DNA of 64,000 nucleotides, from positions 1,622,501 through 1,686,500 of the forward strand of contig JAFEUB010000775.1 in assembly GCA_024529925.1 (NCBI GenBank). The letters run 5' to 3'. The DNA comes from Ophthalmolycus amberensis (Eukaryota > Chordata > Actinopteri > Perciformes > Zoarcidae). Numbering within the stretch: the stretch's first letter is position 1; every line of letters begins with the position of its first letter. The translations under genes were made by a program, and so were the position numbers. Below, in pieces: positions 25,201 to 37,850 of this stretch. The notes under the pieces were generated by a model that worked only from the letters and a program-made list of their open reading frames with translations, was not told the DNA's origin and did not search any database.

Positions 25201-28200
25201 GTGTATAACTTAATGAAATCCCATCGCTATTATTCCGATGTGCTACATTTTTGGTGTAGTTGATTAAACTAAGATTTAAAGTTTTGTGAAGCCAAATCTA
25301 ACTTGTGAGTTGGTTTACATCCAGTCAGACAAAATTAACTCTTGCTTTCCAGCGGGATCAGTTTGCTTGCAAAATGTCTACAAGTGGTACCAGTTGTCAC
25401 CAAAACATATTGAGACAGACTTGAAATTGTTAACAAATACAACATGCTGTGGGATTCCTGTATCTGCACGTCATTCATAGACTTTATAGAAACAGTTTAA
25501 GTACAAATCCTATAAATCATTTCATTGAATCCTATTTTGAAAGGCTTAGGTGGTGTTGAAACCGACAATCTCTTTCATACTCTTTAAAAAAAATATACTG
25601 ACAATTGCATTTTGTGATGAAACTATTTCTTTTTTCTTCAGTCAGACATGGAGCGCTTTCATCTATTTTGGTAGAGGTTGATGGAGTGCAAAAAAATCCT
25701 TTGGATAGTGGTGAAAATAATGAATAAAATGTCAGGAGAGTCAAACCTGAAACCATCTCGCTGTGTAGAAAGTAATCACTGGTCCACTTTACTACCCGAC
25801 GCCAATCCCATGTGTTGTGATATTCCTCTTTTCTTTATTTACAGTCAGGAGAATGGGATATGGTAAGCCAGAGAGCAAGAGGAACTGACCCTTTAATGCA
25901 TAAACAATCGTAGCCAAGATGGATGACATGATCATACATGTGGAAAGGCTAATTCCCGAGAGTAATTGATGGCACAGGGTCATTAGCCTAACACACTCCA
26001 GTTGAATTACATCTTTACATCCCATTCCGTATAAGTTAATTAAACGCAGTTGGTCAAGAGCCATTTTCTCAGAGGCAAGCTATATCATCCCACAGGACTA
26101 CCGACTCCACACAAACCAGCATCCTGTTCCCTTCGGGGATTTAAAAAGCAATCAAGGAAGGGTTGCAGAGAAAACTGATTCGATCGGTGAAAGCAGTGGA
26201 AAGGCAACGCAAGATAAAAAATTCAAACATAGGTTGACGAAGTCGACATGGGAAAAAAAAGAAAATCCCAAAAACTATGACATGGATACCATTTTCAGAA
26301 AAAGAGACATTTTAACCATGAGATGTTATTAGGATGTGGTTCTCAGCAGAGGCAGAATGGTGAGACAGATCGTCTGCCCCGCCATGCTGGAAGGCCCTTG
26401 AGAATGGACAGAAACAGACAAAATAAAAAGGTTTTAAATTGTGTAACATTTCCCCCCTACAGCGCTCATCTTGCCCCGTCCTTATGTTCAACTTGACCGC
26501 TGCCCTGAGGTAAAATCCGCCAAATGACCAATCTTTTTTTATACGTCTAAAATTTCATTTTCAACTATTATGTTCCATATGATTGTACCTACAATCTATT
26601 CTGGGGATTGTTTCAGGGTTTTTTCTGGCTGTAAAAGCATACAATTTGAGTTTATGGTAATAGCCAGAGGAAATAGAAATGGCTGTATCTGTGTGGAGAG
26701 ACTCTTGAGGGAACCTGCAAATTGGTCCAAAGTGGTCCAAAGTGGTTCCAGAGACTTCCTATTAGCCCCTCGCACACATGAATGGGATGAATACATTTAA
26801 TCATATGGGTCTTCTTGATGTTATTGGACAGAATGGATCAAAATGAGGTTTGTGATGCTCACTGTTTTACATCCATGACTTATCCAATGATTGTGTATGG
26901 GGAAAATACTATTTGGGCAAGCGTGCATCACATGTTGACCCCAGAAGTTATGCAGTGTGGCCACTTACGCTTAAATTACTTCACAGCCCAGAATGATTTT
27001 TTTTTCTATTCTTACCACACCCCTGTACAAGATTATTCTACCTACTATACGTTTTTGTGGCTCCTTTTAATATAATTATGCGAAGGTGGCTTCAGATTTG
27101 GAAAAAAAACAACCAAATGTGTTTCAGGAAGGTCCCTGGTTCATCACTGCTGACAGCCCCGAGGGGACGAAAAAGAGGCAATAAAGTGACCCGAGGATTG
27201 CTGATAAAATTAATAACACCACTGTGTGATGGTGACCTCTGAAAGGAATGAAAGAGACACACCTGCACTGGTGGACTGGGTTACACAGACAATTGAGATA
27301 CAGCCATCCTATTCCCTTGGGCAAGGCATTTACAATGCCAGAAACTGCTGATAAGGCAATTAAAACAATCAGTTCAAAAGCAATAAAAATGTTTTATTTC
27401 AGTGTTTTGTGTCGTAACCACACAACATTCCCTTTAACAACACTCCATGAATATATTAATATAATAGAATGTCACAACCACAGCATGACACATTTCCGCA
27501 GTAAACGAAAAGCATTGAAATAGTCGGCAATGAAACAAGAACACAATCCATAATATGGAAAAAAAAACCTTTAGCTTCATGCCATTTTAAAACAGGTCCC
27601 CTTCGTGAGAAGAAGGGAGGAGGAGACAGGCCCCAAAGGAGAAATACACTGCAGAAACTACCATAGGTGAAGAAAAGCCCAACCTGACTGGGGAAGACAC
27701 CTTGCAGGCTTTAATGATGTATGGAAGGGGACCACAGGTCACTCTACGCTAACGAGCACCATCTCTGTGATTTGCAAAGCATGTTTCTCCACACAAAGAT
27801 CCTGGAGGAGATGTAGAGGAGGAAACCCTATCCAGGAGGGGAGAGCGGCGTAAGAGGGATGGTTATTAGAAAGGTCACAAGGACTTCAAAAGTAGGGAGA
27901 AAATAAGGATGAACAATGAAAGGAAATGAGAAGGTAAAAGCTTCCCCAATCCTCTCAAGGACAAAGGAGGGTGTGGAATGCAACATAAGGAGCTGTGAGT
28001 ATCACAGAAACGGTCTCGTTTGAGGGGTTTTGAGATGTTTTTTTATCTCAATAGTGTCACATGACAAAGCTACTTTGTCTATACATAAAGAGGCCAAATG
28101 ATTAGCATTTTTTTTTTATCAGCTATCATTTTTTGCACTACATAGTACTGTGTGGAACTGTGTCTCCTTATCTTCTTATCTATAGCAATAAAAGACATTC

Positions 28201-29754
28201 CAGTTGAAACTGCAAGTTTATGAATCAAATTTCCATGAAAAAGAAGCTCATACACTCTTGATCAGTCTTCAAGCACTTTTTCAAATCTTCACGTTAATCA
28301 AGTCTTGTCAATCTGTCCATGACAATGACTTCACTAACACAGCCAACTGTGCATCCTGTGTTTGGTCCACCTCATTTTATGAGTCACAACTGTTCACATT
28401 GCAGCTCATTATAAGTTAATCGCGGGTCATTCCCATGTTGTATACATAAAGCTCTTAATAGGTCAGTGATGTGCAGCCACGGGTTTCATCCGTCTCTAGT
28501 AAAATGTAATGCTATTAGAAAAGCAATTACTTATCTAGAGTTTACATGACCCATCGGGTGTAGGAACTCAAGTCATGACCATGACTGGCCTACAGGAGGC
28601 TGCTCCTGATCCACATGGCCCACATTTCCTGCACACCTTATCTTCTGGAATCCGTTATTGCTGAAGTATTCTGACTGTATTGCAGAGAGACTGTCTTGGA
28701 AACATTGGGAAGTCCACGCCATTGTGTTCATACGGTACAATAATTGGCCATGTGTTTATTTACCACCTGGGGTGACTGCTTGAACAGAGGGAAAGCCAGT
28801 GGAATCATTATGTAAATTAAGTGTTTCTCAGCTGCACCGTAATGATCCTATGCATACATATTTATCTATGCGAGTTTTGTGAGTTCTGTTTGTATTTTAA
28901 AACTTCAGGTGTTGCTTTGTGATTCACCATCAACACATTGACCAATTTAAAGCTGCACTGTAATGACAAATGGCCTTCCCTCATTGTACGTTGCTCTTGC
29001 ATCATATTTTATAGTGAGCAAAACATAGTATTCTAGTTATGTATACCAAAACATTGAAGCCAATAAATGAATTGCTAGTTTTTTTCTTAACAGTCTGTTA
29101 ATATGTTGTCTTTTCCTAAATTAATTTAAACCTTAACTAGGGTGTTGTGTGTACAGAGGTTTCTACTTTCCTGTATCATGCTGTGGGATGCTACCCTTAG
29201 ACCGTCTATTCAGATAGAGAAAAGCTCCCCCCAAGGTAATAATGTTAGAAATGTCAGAAAGAGCAACAGAGAAGGGATTTGAGCACTCAACAATACTGTT
29301 TTGATGTCGCATTTATTGTATCTGCACAATAATTACACAGTTTGAACTACAACAATGCCAAGAATATATACATTTTTACTAAAGCAATTGAAGGATCTGG
29401 TAGTTAGAGCAGAGAAGTAATTTTGAAGAGTGTCTGTAGCAGCAAGTGCATTAAAATGTAATATAATTTGCCCTTTATGGACCTTATGCAATATGCTTTT
29501 GTCTTTATGTAGAGCTCTTTCTAATGTGCATTTTGTTTTAGAAACCATGGATTAAAATGGGCCACTGGTGCTCCTCCACAGTTTTGATCTGACAGCTGAT
29601 CCCCACGCACGCACGCACGCACACACACAATCATAAATTAGGCTGACAGCCTTTAATTCTTATGTGCACCACATAGTAAGGCTACAACAGATTAATTATT
29701 ATACGTACACTCACACACAACATGCTCCAGTGCATTTACATGCCTACAAACACG
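19262..29754. other. Intergenic, about 10 kb, no gene recognised
   Basis: No frame carries a recognisable domain, and I recognise no transposon family. A 135-codon minus frame at 21,953-22,360 has no known motif and is not called. A purine-rich stretch runs at about 27,590-27,960. Short CA runs occur (for example near 22,428). Confidence 0.5.
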
Positions 29755-29788
29755 CACACACACACACACACACACAAACACACACACT
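29755..29788. repeat. (CA)n microsatellite, one interruption
   Basis: A CA run with one AAA interruption. A shorter CACG/CA run lies at 29,605-29,629. Confidence 0.9.
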
Positions 29789-31696
29789 GGTTAACGTTCT
29801 TTTGAGGACATTTTAATTTGCATAAATTAAATGGATGCTTAGCTTTAAATCGGTGAAAGTAGATTGATGGTGTCGCTGGTGCTAACCATTCCTGCCGAGG
29901 TAAAGCCTGACTGTGAATACCGGTTTGGTTCCCAGTAGGATGACACATAGGACCAAAAACATATCCCATGTATACTCGGATACACGGATTTGTGAATATA
30001 CATGGGATTAACGCATTAAAAATCCCACATAACACACAATCATTTATACATACGTATATAGTGTAAGTTTTATTTTATTTCTAGCTCCTGCATGTGTTTC
30101 AGAGAGGCTTTCTTCATCTTCTTGACTGTGGCTGGCCTGAGAGTGTACAGTATGTGTGTGTGAGTGTGTGTGTGTGTATACGTGTGCATGTGTGTCTATG
30201 TTGAGTAGAGCAAATACAGCTCATTCATCATCCCTGTTATCTGTTCAGCTAATGAACCTGACATTGGCTGCACCTGAGGGATACGTGGTGAGAGGTTGCC
30301 TCTCCGAGATACACAAAACCCCCTGAGGCACACAGTCCACAGAGTTCTACTAACAGGTCTAAAACGTCCATCAACAAGTTCTCTAGATTTGCTCCCTCAC
30401 ACGTGTTTTCACATATTTTTTGAAGCTGGTACTTCTGTCATCGCACAGATTTGAATTTGCTATGCCTTCTCTTACGTAACATTGAAATGCTGTGATTTCA
30501 ATGTTATATACTGTGGTTTAGTGATAATGCTGCACCCACACTTCATTTTACAGTGCTTGCACTGGTCCATCCTCTCTCCTCTCCAATCCAATTTATCTCC
30601 CTTCCCCATTCCCCATTCTCTCTCAGGAACAAAACCGTTTCAGTGAGACCTACATACCAAAATCACTTAAAGTCATGCTGATCCTCCACCCACTGTTTGC
30701 CTGCTTCAGTCTCTCAGGGTAGCGAAGTCAGTTGGATAAACACATGCTTTCCACAAGGATATCGTTTTTTTCAGGGTGTTATTCAGAATGCAGTCAAAGT
30801 CAAAGTGAAATACTATGAATCAACTCCAGGATCAATCTTTTTTTCCCCTCTGAGAATCCATCACCAACATGATCTATTGCTCCTGATGCAAATTGTAGCA
30901 CATGGCAGATCTGTCATTTCCCATCACTCCTAAAGCATACTGATACAAATTAGGAGGCAGTCTCATGAAGCTATCGCTCAGTGTGTGTTGCCATGAGCAC
31001 ATCATTTATACACTCTTCTCCAACTGGACAGTTGTGTACTAACGTAGCTCCGCCATATTTCACATGAGCAAGTTTCTTCTTGTATGGTTTGTTTTGAGTA
31101 CAGAATAGCTTGTAGCGCTGTAAGCATTGTTGAAACTGTTAACATCCAACAATAGTGCCCAGCCTGGCAAGACTAATTGGCAATGCGGTCCTGTATCTGC
31201 ATTAAAAAAATCCTTTCTCTTGTGTTTCTGCAGGCATTAACATAAGCGGGGGAGGCTCTTTCCTTTGTTGGTCGCATTATGTCACAGGACATTTGCATAG
31301 AGTTTAGCTTTTCTCAACTATCCCCTCTAGCGCTGCTGGGCGCCTTTTAAATCTCTGTAGATTAGCAGGCAGCACAGTGCTGCAACGGTATAGGTCCTAT
31401 TTGAAATGAATAGGAGCTCATTGTTATCCCTGCTTTAGAGTCTTGATGAGGGATACCCATCCTTTCTGAATTGTGGGGGATTGCTATCGAGCCACTCACT
31501 CTCTTACATATGCGCTCTTTGCGCTCTTTCCATTATCCATACACACTTAGCCTGCGTCCTAGCACAGGAGGCTGGAGTCTGGAGTTGTCAGTCATATCAC
31601 AAGGCTGACGTGTGTACATTCACACCCATAGCCACAGACTTATGGGTAATTTAGTCACCGATTTGCCTATCTTTGGACTATAGAGATCACTGGCAC

Positions 31697-31748
31697 AAAG
31701 GTGCAGTAGTTAGCACTGTTGCTTCACAAAAGCAAGTACAGGATCTCT
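31697..31748 (+). repeat. Fragment of a teleost repeat (GTGCAGT.GTTAGCACTGTTGC type)
   Basis: AGGTGCAGTAGTTAGCACTG followed by TTGCTTCACAAAAGCAAG matches the start of a common fish repeat. Only about 50 bp are recognisable. Confidence 0.4.
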
Positions 31749-31897
31749 TTATTGACAATCTTCCTCAACACTTGCACTTCATGAACATAAAACCACTAAT
31801 TCCCTTAAAACACGCTGACTGAAATGGCATACGAGAGAGATCATGTGCTTACATGTGCAATCCATCCCAGTGTCCTGGCAAGTTGTGAAATAGTCAC

Positions 31898-32227
31898 GAA
31901 ATTGTCACTCAGGATGAAAAAAACTAAGCCAATGGAAAGTTATTTCAAACCCTTTTTCGTGGTGGACACGTGAATAAAAGGCATTAACGTAACTATGCGA
32001 CAGTCACAGCAAGTGACGAAGTGTTTAATAGCGACAAAGACCACTTTTGGTGGGCGGGGGGGGTCCAACAAACAGAACTTTCAACCATTTCAGCTTACAA
32101 CCCTTGTTTGACACCGAAGTGTTGTGGTTTTGTTGCCTGAACCAAACTTTTGTTTTGTAATGTAATGGCGTTCCAAAAAACAAAAAAAGCAACACAGAAC
32201 CAATAGACTGCATTTCGTGACAATTTC
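31898..32227. mobile_element. MITE-like unit with short terminal inverted repeats
   Basis: GAAATTGTCAC (31,898-31,908) and its exact complement GTGACAATTTC (32,217-32,227) bound a 330 bp segment rich in CACGTGA- and GTCAC-type short palindromes. It contains TGTTGTGGTTTTGTTGCCTG, a phrase I associate with a repetitive fish sequence. No coding capacity is seen. Terminal repeats of only 11 bp make this tentative. Confidence 0.35.
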
Positions 32228-34979
32228 ACAAACTGCTGTGAGACTGGGTTGTCAAATCACGACTCTCCCTCTCTCTCCTCTGTGCCTTTGGAAGTGGGCA
32301 TGCTTTAACATGTTCAGAGACAATTAACCTGCCCCTGAACAGGTGCTGCAACTGGCAAAACATAGGGAACCTAGTCACCTGTCTACCTCCAACTAGCCGG
32401 CCAAAGCACCACCGCACCCCAAGCGTTGCTCAGCAAACACAACAGTTTATTTTTATTTATTTTTTGCCTGTCACTTTGATAATGAAATGTTGAGGGTTTC
32501 CTGGATCAGACCAGATATCAATCACGTAAATTATTTGGGGACATGCCGGGTATTGTCAGAACATAATGTTTTTCTGTGACAGCAAAATGACATCACCACA
32601 TAAAGCACACCAAGTCAGAGATTTGCCCTCATGGTGGACGATATTGTTGAAAGCTAATACAATGATTATTGTTTTCTCTTGGTGGATGGTAAGAGGTGCT
32701 CAAATTGAACTGTCCTCTACAAATATTGTATTGAATATTTTTATATCTGTAAGAGCACAGTATGAGGGAGCCTGAGATCTTAAAATTGCATTTTCAACGA
32801 CCGCTTCACTGTAATTGTTGTGTAAATTAAAACAAAAGAACTTGAACTGATGAAACAAATTCCAGTATGAAGAAATTGGGTCAAGGCTAGCGGGACAGCT
32901 AGAAAATGCTGCTCCTCCAATTAGATGGTAAGTCATAAGGTTTATATATTGAGAAAATACATGCAACTATTAATGTGCTATGTGTACATAGGTTGACTTC
33001 ATAGGGTTATTGGAAAAGTGCAAATCCTGTCAACCATGTCGTCCTCATCCTTCCCTTGACCTACTTCTTGCTTCTGAGCCCCATCTCCCAACAAGGACCT
33101 AACCAGCATAATGAGAGAGGACATACACCAGGTGGTCAAAAGGTGACTCATGACAAATTGATCGCATGTACTTTTGCTTGAATTAGAGTTGAATGGAACA
33201 GGAATATGCGAGTGGGATTCATTCCACCGGGACTTGCTGGACCTTTCATGTTAGTCCCATCTGTCGTCCGTGATACAGCCCAGTAACTTGCTGCACCGCT
33301 CGCCAAATAGCCACCCAGTTTCTCGCAGCATGAGAGCAGAGTGGAAATATCCTGAATGGTTGCTGGAAATCAGCACAGACTTGTTCTTGGACAGAAATGA
33401 TCAGATCAATTTGGAAACATGAAGATTTGACATTTGGAAAAGGGAAATTTGACACCCAAAACAGAAAGGACAGGATCAGCTTCCCACTCTGCCACCATCT
33501 TGTAGAAACCACAGGAATGAGCTTCCGATGTCCTTGGACAGTATGACGTTATCATTCCTACACGTAGAGGTCACTTTTGAAATGTTAACGGGATTGTAAG
33601 TAAGTCAGACAGCAATATGAGGATGGATTGAAAGAGGGAGGAGACAAGAAAGTGATGAGGGGACTTAATGAAACTTTCTGTAAAAGACTGAAGGTCTACA
33701 CCTGAAATAAAAGCAGTGAGAGGATGAGGAGAAGCGCATGTCTCCTAACAGGAGGACCTTTAAAAAAGGTGCAAGATTGAAAGTTCAATCAATGATTGAG
33801 GGATTCCCACCCGACAACTCAACCTGTTGACTGTTGAGCCAGCAGCTAAACGCTAACAGCGCAAACAACAGCAACAGTGCTGACAGAGTGAACTGTGTTT
33901 ATCTGGGAGGAAACCAGAGGGTCGGCACTATTAATTTGCATATTGTGTAAAACTAAAATAAATAGAATATATCCCTGTTGGTAGAATGAGGGCGAATGCT
34001 CTGAATTTCGAATTAAGCACCTCTAACATTTGGCAAATGGTTGATGCCTACACAAAAAGGAGGAAAACCTTGGCCTCTTATAGACATTGTATTCTCATTA
34101 GCCGAAGTGGAATCTTACCATAACACCACTGGCTTAAGGATGTATTCGAATCAAAACCCTTATCGAGTTACAACAGGTCTCAAATTTGCAAAGAAGAACA
34201 TTTGGCTGCTTCCCTGTTTCCCTGGATATGCCTCACATCTTGGCACAGTTCCCCTTTCTCCTTTGGAGAGTTGCTGAAGCTCGGTCACACTGGGTGAGTA
34301 ATATCTCTGAACAGCTATCATTGTAATGATTGATTTTCAGTGACTGTCAAAGGGAAGTCCGAACTTACTCCAGCCGGACCACTCGACTTTAGTATGTTGC
34401 CGTTTCAAAATTATTTTAGTTTTCATTGATTGGTATCCTTGGGGTCATTTTCTAATACAGCACAAATGTTTGCATCATTCCCTCGATCCTAATAATATAA
34501 ATCAAACATCCCCTGCTGTTGGAAAAAAAACTTGTGTGATGCTGCATCACCATGCTACAAAGAGGCAATTGCTTTAGATGGGGAGACCTGAACCTCTTAA
34601 GTGTATAGGTCTCTCACGAAAGACATTTTGGCACGTCACAGAAGGACGAAATGAATAATTGCTGAGTTCCATTTGGCTGCTTTAGCTGCAGGGTCCTGGT
34701 GTTTTGCATGTTGGCTCGCTGCCACTTTCTGGGGGACTTGAATTGGACAGAGCCTTCGTTAATGTTATTAGTAACACCTGTGCATTCCGTATTTTGACAA
34801 AAAATAGTTGTTGTGAACTATTCACCCAATTAAATCCACAAATAGTGTCAAATAAGTTGTAGAGTTTGTGAGATATTCGAAAGAGCTTTCGGAAGAGCTA
34901 TTGGAAGTTTGACTGTAAAGGGTTTAAAATGGCACGAATTAAAAGCATTTTCATTGGTTGTTGATTGGTCAGTTCATCA

Positions 34980-35190
34980 CTTTTGGTCCACAAATATCTC
35001 AACAACTAGTGGATAGATTGCCATGAAGATTGTACAGACATTATTTCCATGGGATTAAGTGTACGGACTTTGGTGATCCCATGACCTTTCCTCTAGCGCC
35101 ATCATTAGATTGACATTGTGGTTCAGGGTGAATAATCTCAAGAAACTGCAATTTGGTGGAGATATTTGTTGTCTTTGTGAAGTCATCATA
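34980..35190 (+). repeat. Teleost interspersed repeat fragment, diverged
   Basis: Contains phrases typical of a very abundant fish repeat: AAATATCTCAACAACTA, GGATAGATTGCCATGAAG, GTACAGACATT, ACTTTGGTGATCCCATGACC and TTTCCTCTAGCGCCA. The family is unclassified to me; recognition is from memory of teleost genomic sequence. A different part of what I believe is the same family is at about 14,812-14,945 in the same orientation. Confidence 0.6.
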
Positions 35191-35499
35191 AGGTAATAAT
35201 TTATATTTGTTCAATAGTTGGGCTTTTCTATCGAAGAGTTTGGTTTTCTTTACAATGAGCATTTCCGCCTCACAGAGTTGCATTATGGCTTGTTTGGGTT
35301 TGGGTCTATGGTTCAGTGGCGATCTTTTTGGTGGGGCCGATCACAGATCTTCAATAACTGGAAGCCGTATCGACTGATAACAATCACGAGGTCTATTTGA
35401 ATCCTTTTATCTATTGTGGAGCATTATTTATATATTTAACTATTGTCAACGATAATGTATATTAAGTAATACAATTAAGAGATGCTTTTAAATGTCTGC

Positions 35500-35589
35500 T
35501 CTGTTAAGCACTTTGTGATACTACCGTCTGTGAAAAGCGCTATATAAATAAAATTCATTCATTCATTCAAAATTCATTCATTCATTCAT
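35500..35589 (+). repeat. 3' tail of an older retroposon with ATTC repeats, invaded by the Rex1/L2-like element
   Basis: The sequence ...AGCACTTTGTGA...GAAAAGCGCTATATAAATAAA followed by ATTC repeats is the typical 3' end of fish LINEs and their SINEs. The ATTC run is broken once by AAA at 35,569-35,572. The body of this element upstream is not recognisable beyond a possible few hundred bases. Confidence 0.6.
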
Positions 35590-37533
35590 GTTGAGAACAC
35601 CGTACCCACCAGGACTGTACGGTGTTTCTCAAATGGCAAACCCTGGATCTCTCCGGAGATAAAGGCCCTCCTCAAGGAGAAGAAGAGGGTTTTTAGATCT
35701 GGCAACAAAGAGGAGCTGAGGACTGTGCAGAGGGAGCTGAGGACGAAGATCAGGGAGGGGAAAGATGTCTACAGGATGAAGATGGAGGACCAGCTGCAGC
35801 AGAATAACACCGTCGGGGTCTGGAAGGGCCTCAAGGCGATTTCTGGGTTCAAGGGGCCCAACCAACAGCCTGAGGGGGACCAAAAGTGGGTGAATGAGCT
35901 GAACTTATTTTTTAACAGATTTGACCAGCCATCCACCCCTCCCCCCACCCAGACCTCCCTGCTGCTGCAACCCCCATCATCTGCATCCCCTGTGGATTAT
36001 TACCCCCCCTCCACCTCCCCCCTTCCCACAGCACTCGGCTCCCCTCCACACCTCTCACACCTCTCATACTCAGCACTCTACGACCAGCAACCCACCCCCA
36101 CTCCAACACACAGCACCCCACCCCCCAGCGTGTCCCTCAACCAAGTGAGGTAGGAACTGAGGAGGATCAAGGCGAGGAAGGCCACGGGTCCAGACGGCAT
36201 CAGCTCAAGGCTCCTCAAATCCTGCGCAGACCAGCTGTGCGGGATAGCGGAGCACATATTCAACTTGAGCTTGAGGCTGGGGAAAGTACCACAGCTATGG
36301 AAGACATCCTGCGTGGTACCGGTACCAAAGAACCCGCGGCCCAAGGACCTCAACAGCTACAGGCCGGTGGCGTTGACATCCCACCTGATGAAGACCCTGG
36401 AGAGGCTGGTCCTTGCCCATCTCCGCCCTCTGGTGAGTTCATCCCTGGACCCACTTCAGTTCGCCTACCAGTCCGGCATCGGGGTGGATGACGCCGTCAT
36501 CTTCCTGCTGCAGAGATGCCTCTCTCACCTGGAAAAGGCTGGAAGCACTGTGAGAGTCATGTTCTACGACTTCTCCAGTGCCTTCAACACCATCCAGCCT
36601 TTGCTTCTGAGGGACAAGCTGGAGCAGACCGGGGTGGACCACCACCTCACTGCATGGATCCTGGACTACCTCACCAACCGTCCACAGTATGTGCGGATAC
36701 GGGAGTGTGAGTCAGATCGGGTGTCCTGCAGCACAGGGGCCCCACAGGGAACCGTTCTGGCTCCATTCCTCTTCTCCATTTACACCTCGGACTTCAAACA
36801 TAACTCTGCAAACTGCCACCTGCAAAAGTTCTCTGACGACTCTGCAATCGTCGGCCTCATCTCCGCCGATGATGACAGAGAATACAGGGAACTAAACCAG
36901 GACTTTTTAGGATGGTGCCAGCGGAACCGCCTCCACATCAACTCCAGCAAGACCAAGGAGCTGGTGGTGGACTTCCGCCGGGGTAAACGCCCTCCTCCGA
37001 CACCGGTGAGCATCCAGGGACTGGACATTGAGGTTGTGAAGTCGTACAAGTACCTGGGTGTTCACTTGAACAATAAACTGGACTGGACTGACCACGCTCA
37101 CGCTCTTTATAAAAAAGGACAGAGCAGACTCTTTCTGCTGAGGAGACTGAGGTCTTTTGGGGTGCAGGGAGCACTCCTGAAGACCTTCTTCGACTCCGTG
37201 GTGGCATCAGCCATCTTCTATGGAGTGGTCTTCTGGAGCAGCAGCATCGCGGCAGCTGACAGGAGGAGACTGGACAAACTGGTGAGGAAGGCCAGCAGCG
37301 TGCTGGGGTGTCCACTGGATACTGTGGAGGTGGTGGGAGACAGGAGGATGATGGCGAAGCTCTCATCCCTGATGAGCCACACCTCCCACCCCATGCAGGA
37401 CACTCTGGCAGCTCTGCACAGCTCCTTCAGTCACCGGCTGATTCACCCCCGGTGTCTGAGGGAGAGGTACCGCAAGTCCTTTCTCCCCGCTGCTGTCAGG
37501 CTGCACAACAAACTGCTCTCGGTAGACCACTAA
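35590..37533 (+). pseudogene. LINE ORF2 fragment: linker, reverse transcriptase and C-terminal domain, one internal stop
   Basis: One frame is open from 35,590 to the terminal TAA at 37,533 except for a single TAG at 36,150-36,152. The first part carries the linker motif TVRCFSNGKPWI (from about 35,614) and a basic helix, then a proline-rich stretch (about 35,930-36,130). The stop falls just before ELRRIKARKATGPDGI, the start of the RT fingers. RT motif A is FYDFSSAFNT (Asp codon at 36,568), motif B is GAPQGTVLAPF (from about 36,736), and motif C reads FSDD with its Asp pair at 36,835-36,840. FSDD replaces the commoner YADD/FADD, but both catalytic Asp are kept. The end has the usual LLHPRC/LPAAVRL-type LINE C-terminus (here LIHPRC and LPAAVRL). 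With a single nonsense change this is a fairly young but dead copy. Confidence 0.88.
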
Positions 37534-37834
37534 CACTTGAACACGAACACTTTGAACACTCTGAACACTTTAATTCATTCACCTGGTGCAATATCTTATC
37601 TAATCCGTGCAATATCCAATACGTTTAAGTATTTACCTGATCCGCCTGTATATTCTGTATATAATGGTATATTTAATACTCTTCTTTACTGTCTTATTTT
37701 ATTACTGTTTACTGTTTAGTTTATTATATTACTTGATTTTTATCTTTTATTTTATTACTTGTGAGCAATGCTGCTGTAATCCTGTAATTTCCCCACTGAG
37801 GGACTAATAAAGGATTATCTTATCTTATCTTATC
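35590..37834 (+). mobile_element. 5'-truncated Rex1/L2-like non-LTR retrotransposon (CR1 group)
   Basis: The element enters in the linker between endonuclease and reverse transcriptase and runs through the RT and C-terminal domains, a ~280 bp 3'UTR and a tail of four TTATC repeats (37,815-37,834) after AATAAAGG. The endonuclease and any ORF1 are missing, the usual outcome of incomplete target-primed reverse transcription. ATTC repeats flank both ends: 35,572-35,589 before and 37,837-37,849 after, so ATTCATTCATTCA can be read as a 13 bp target duplication. Assignment to the Rex1/L2 side of the CR1 superfamily rests on the RT motifs and the short tandem-repeat tail, and is inference without a tree. 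Confidence 0.88.
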
Positions 37835-37850
37835 TTATTCATTCATTCAG

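Larger units (their letters stand above)
29789..34979. other. Intergenic outside the listed repeats, no gene recognised
   Basis: Holds the small repeat fragment at 31.7 kb and the MITE-like unit at 31.9-32.2 kb. The remainder shows only short stop-broken frames. GT-rich sequence lies at 30,150-30,200. Confidence 0.5.

Noticed and set aside
29733..30035. Minus-strand frame ending in a Cys/Val run
   Set aside because: Its end is the CA microsatellite at 29,755-29,788 and the rest has no motif.
35921..36153. Proline-rich frames next to the LINE reverse transcriptase as separate genes
   Set aside because: They lie inside the LINE linker; the true frame continues on both sides apart from one stop.
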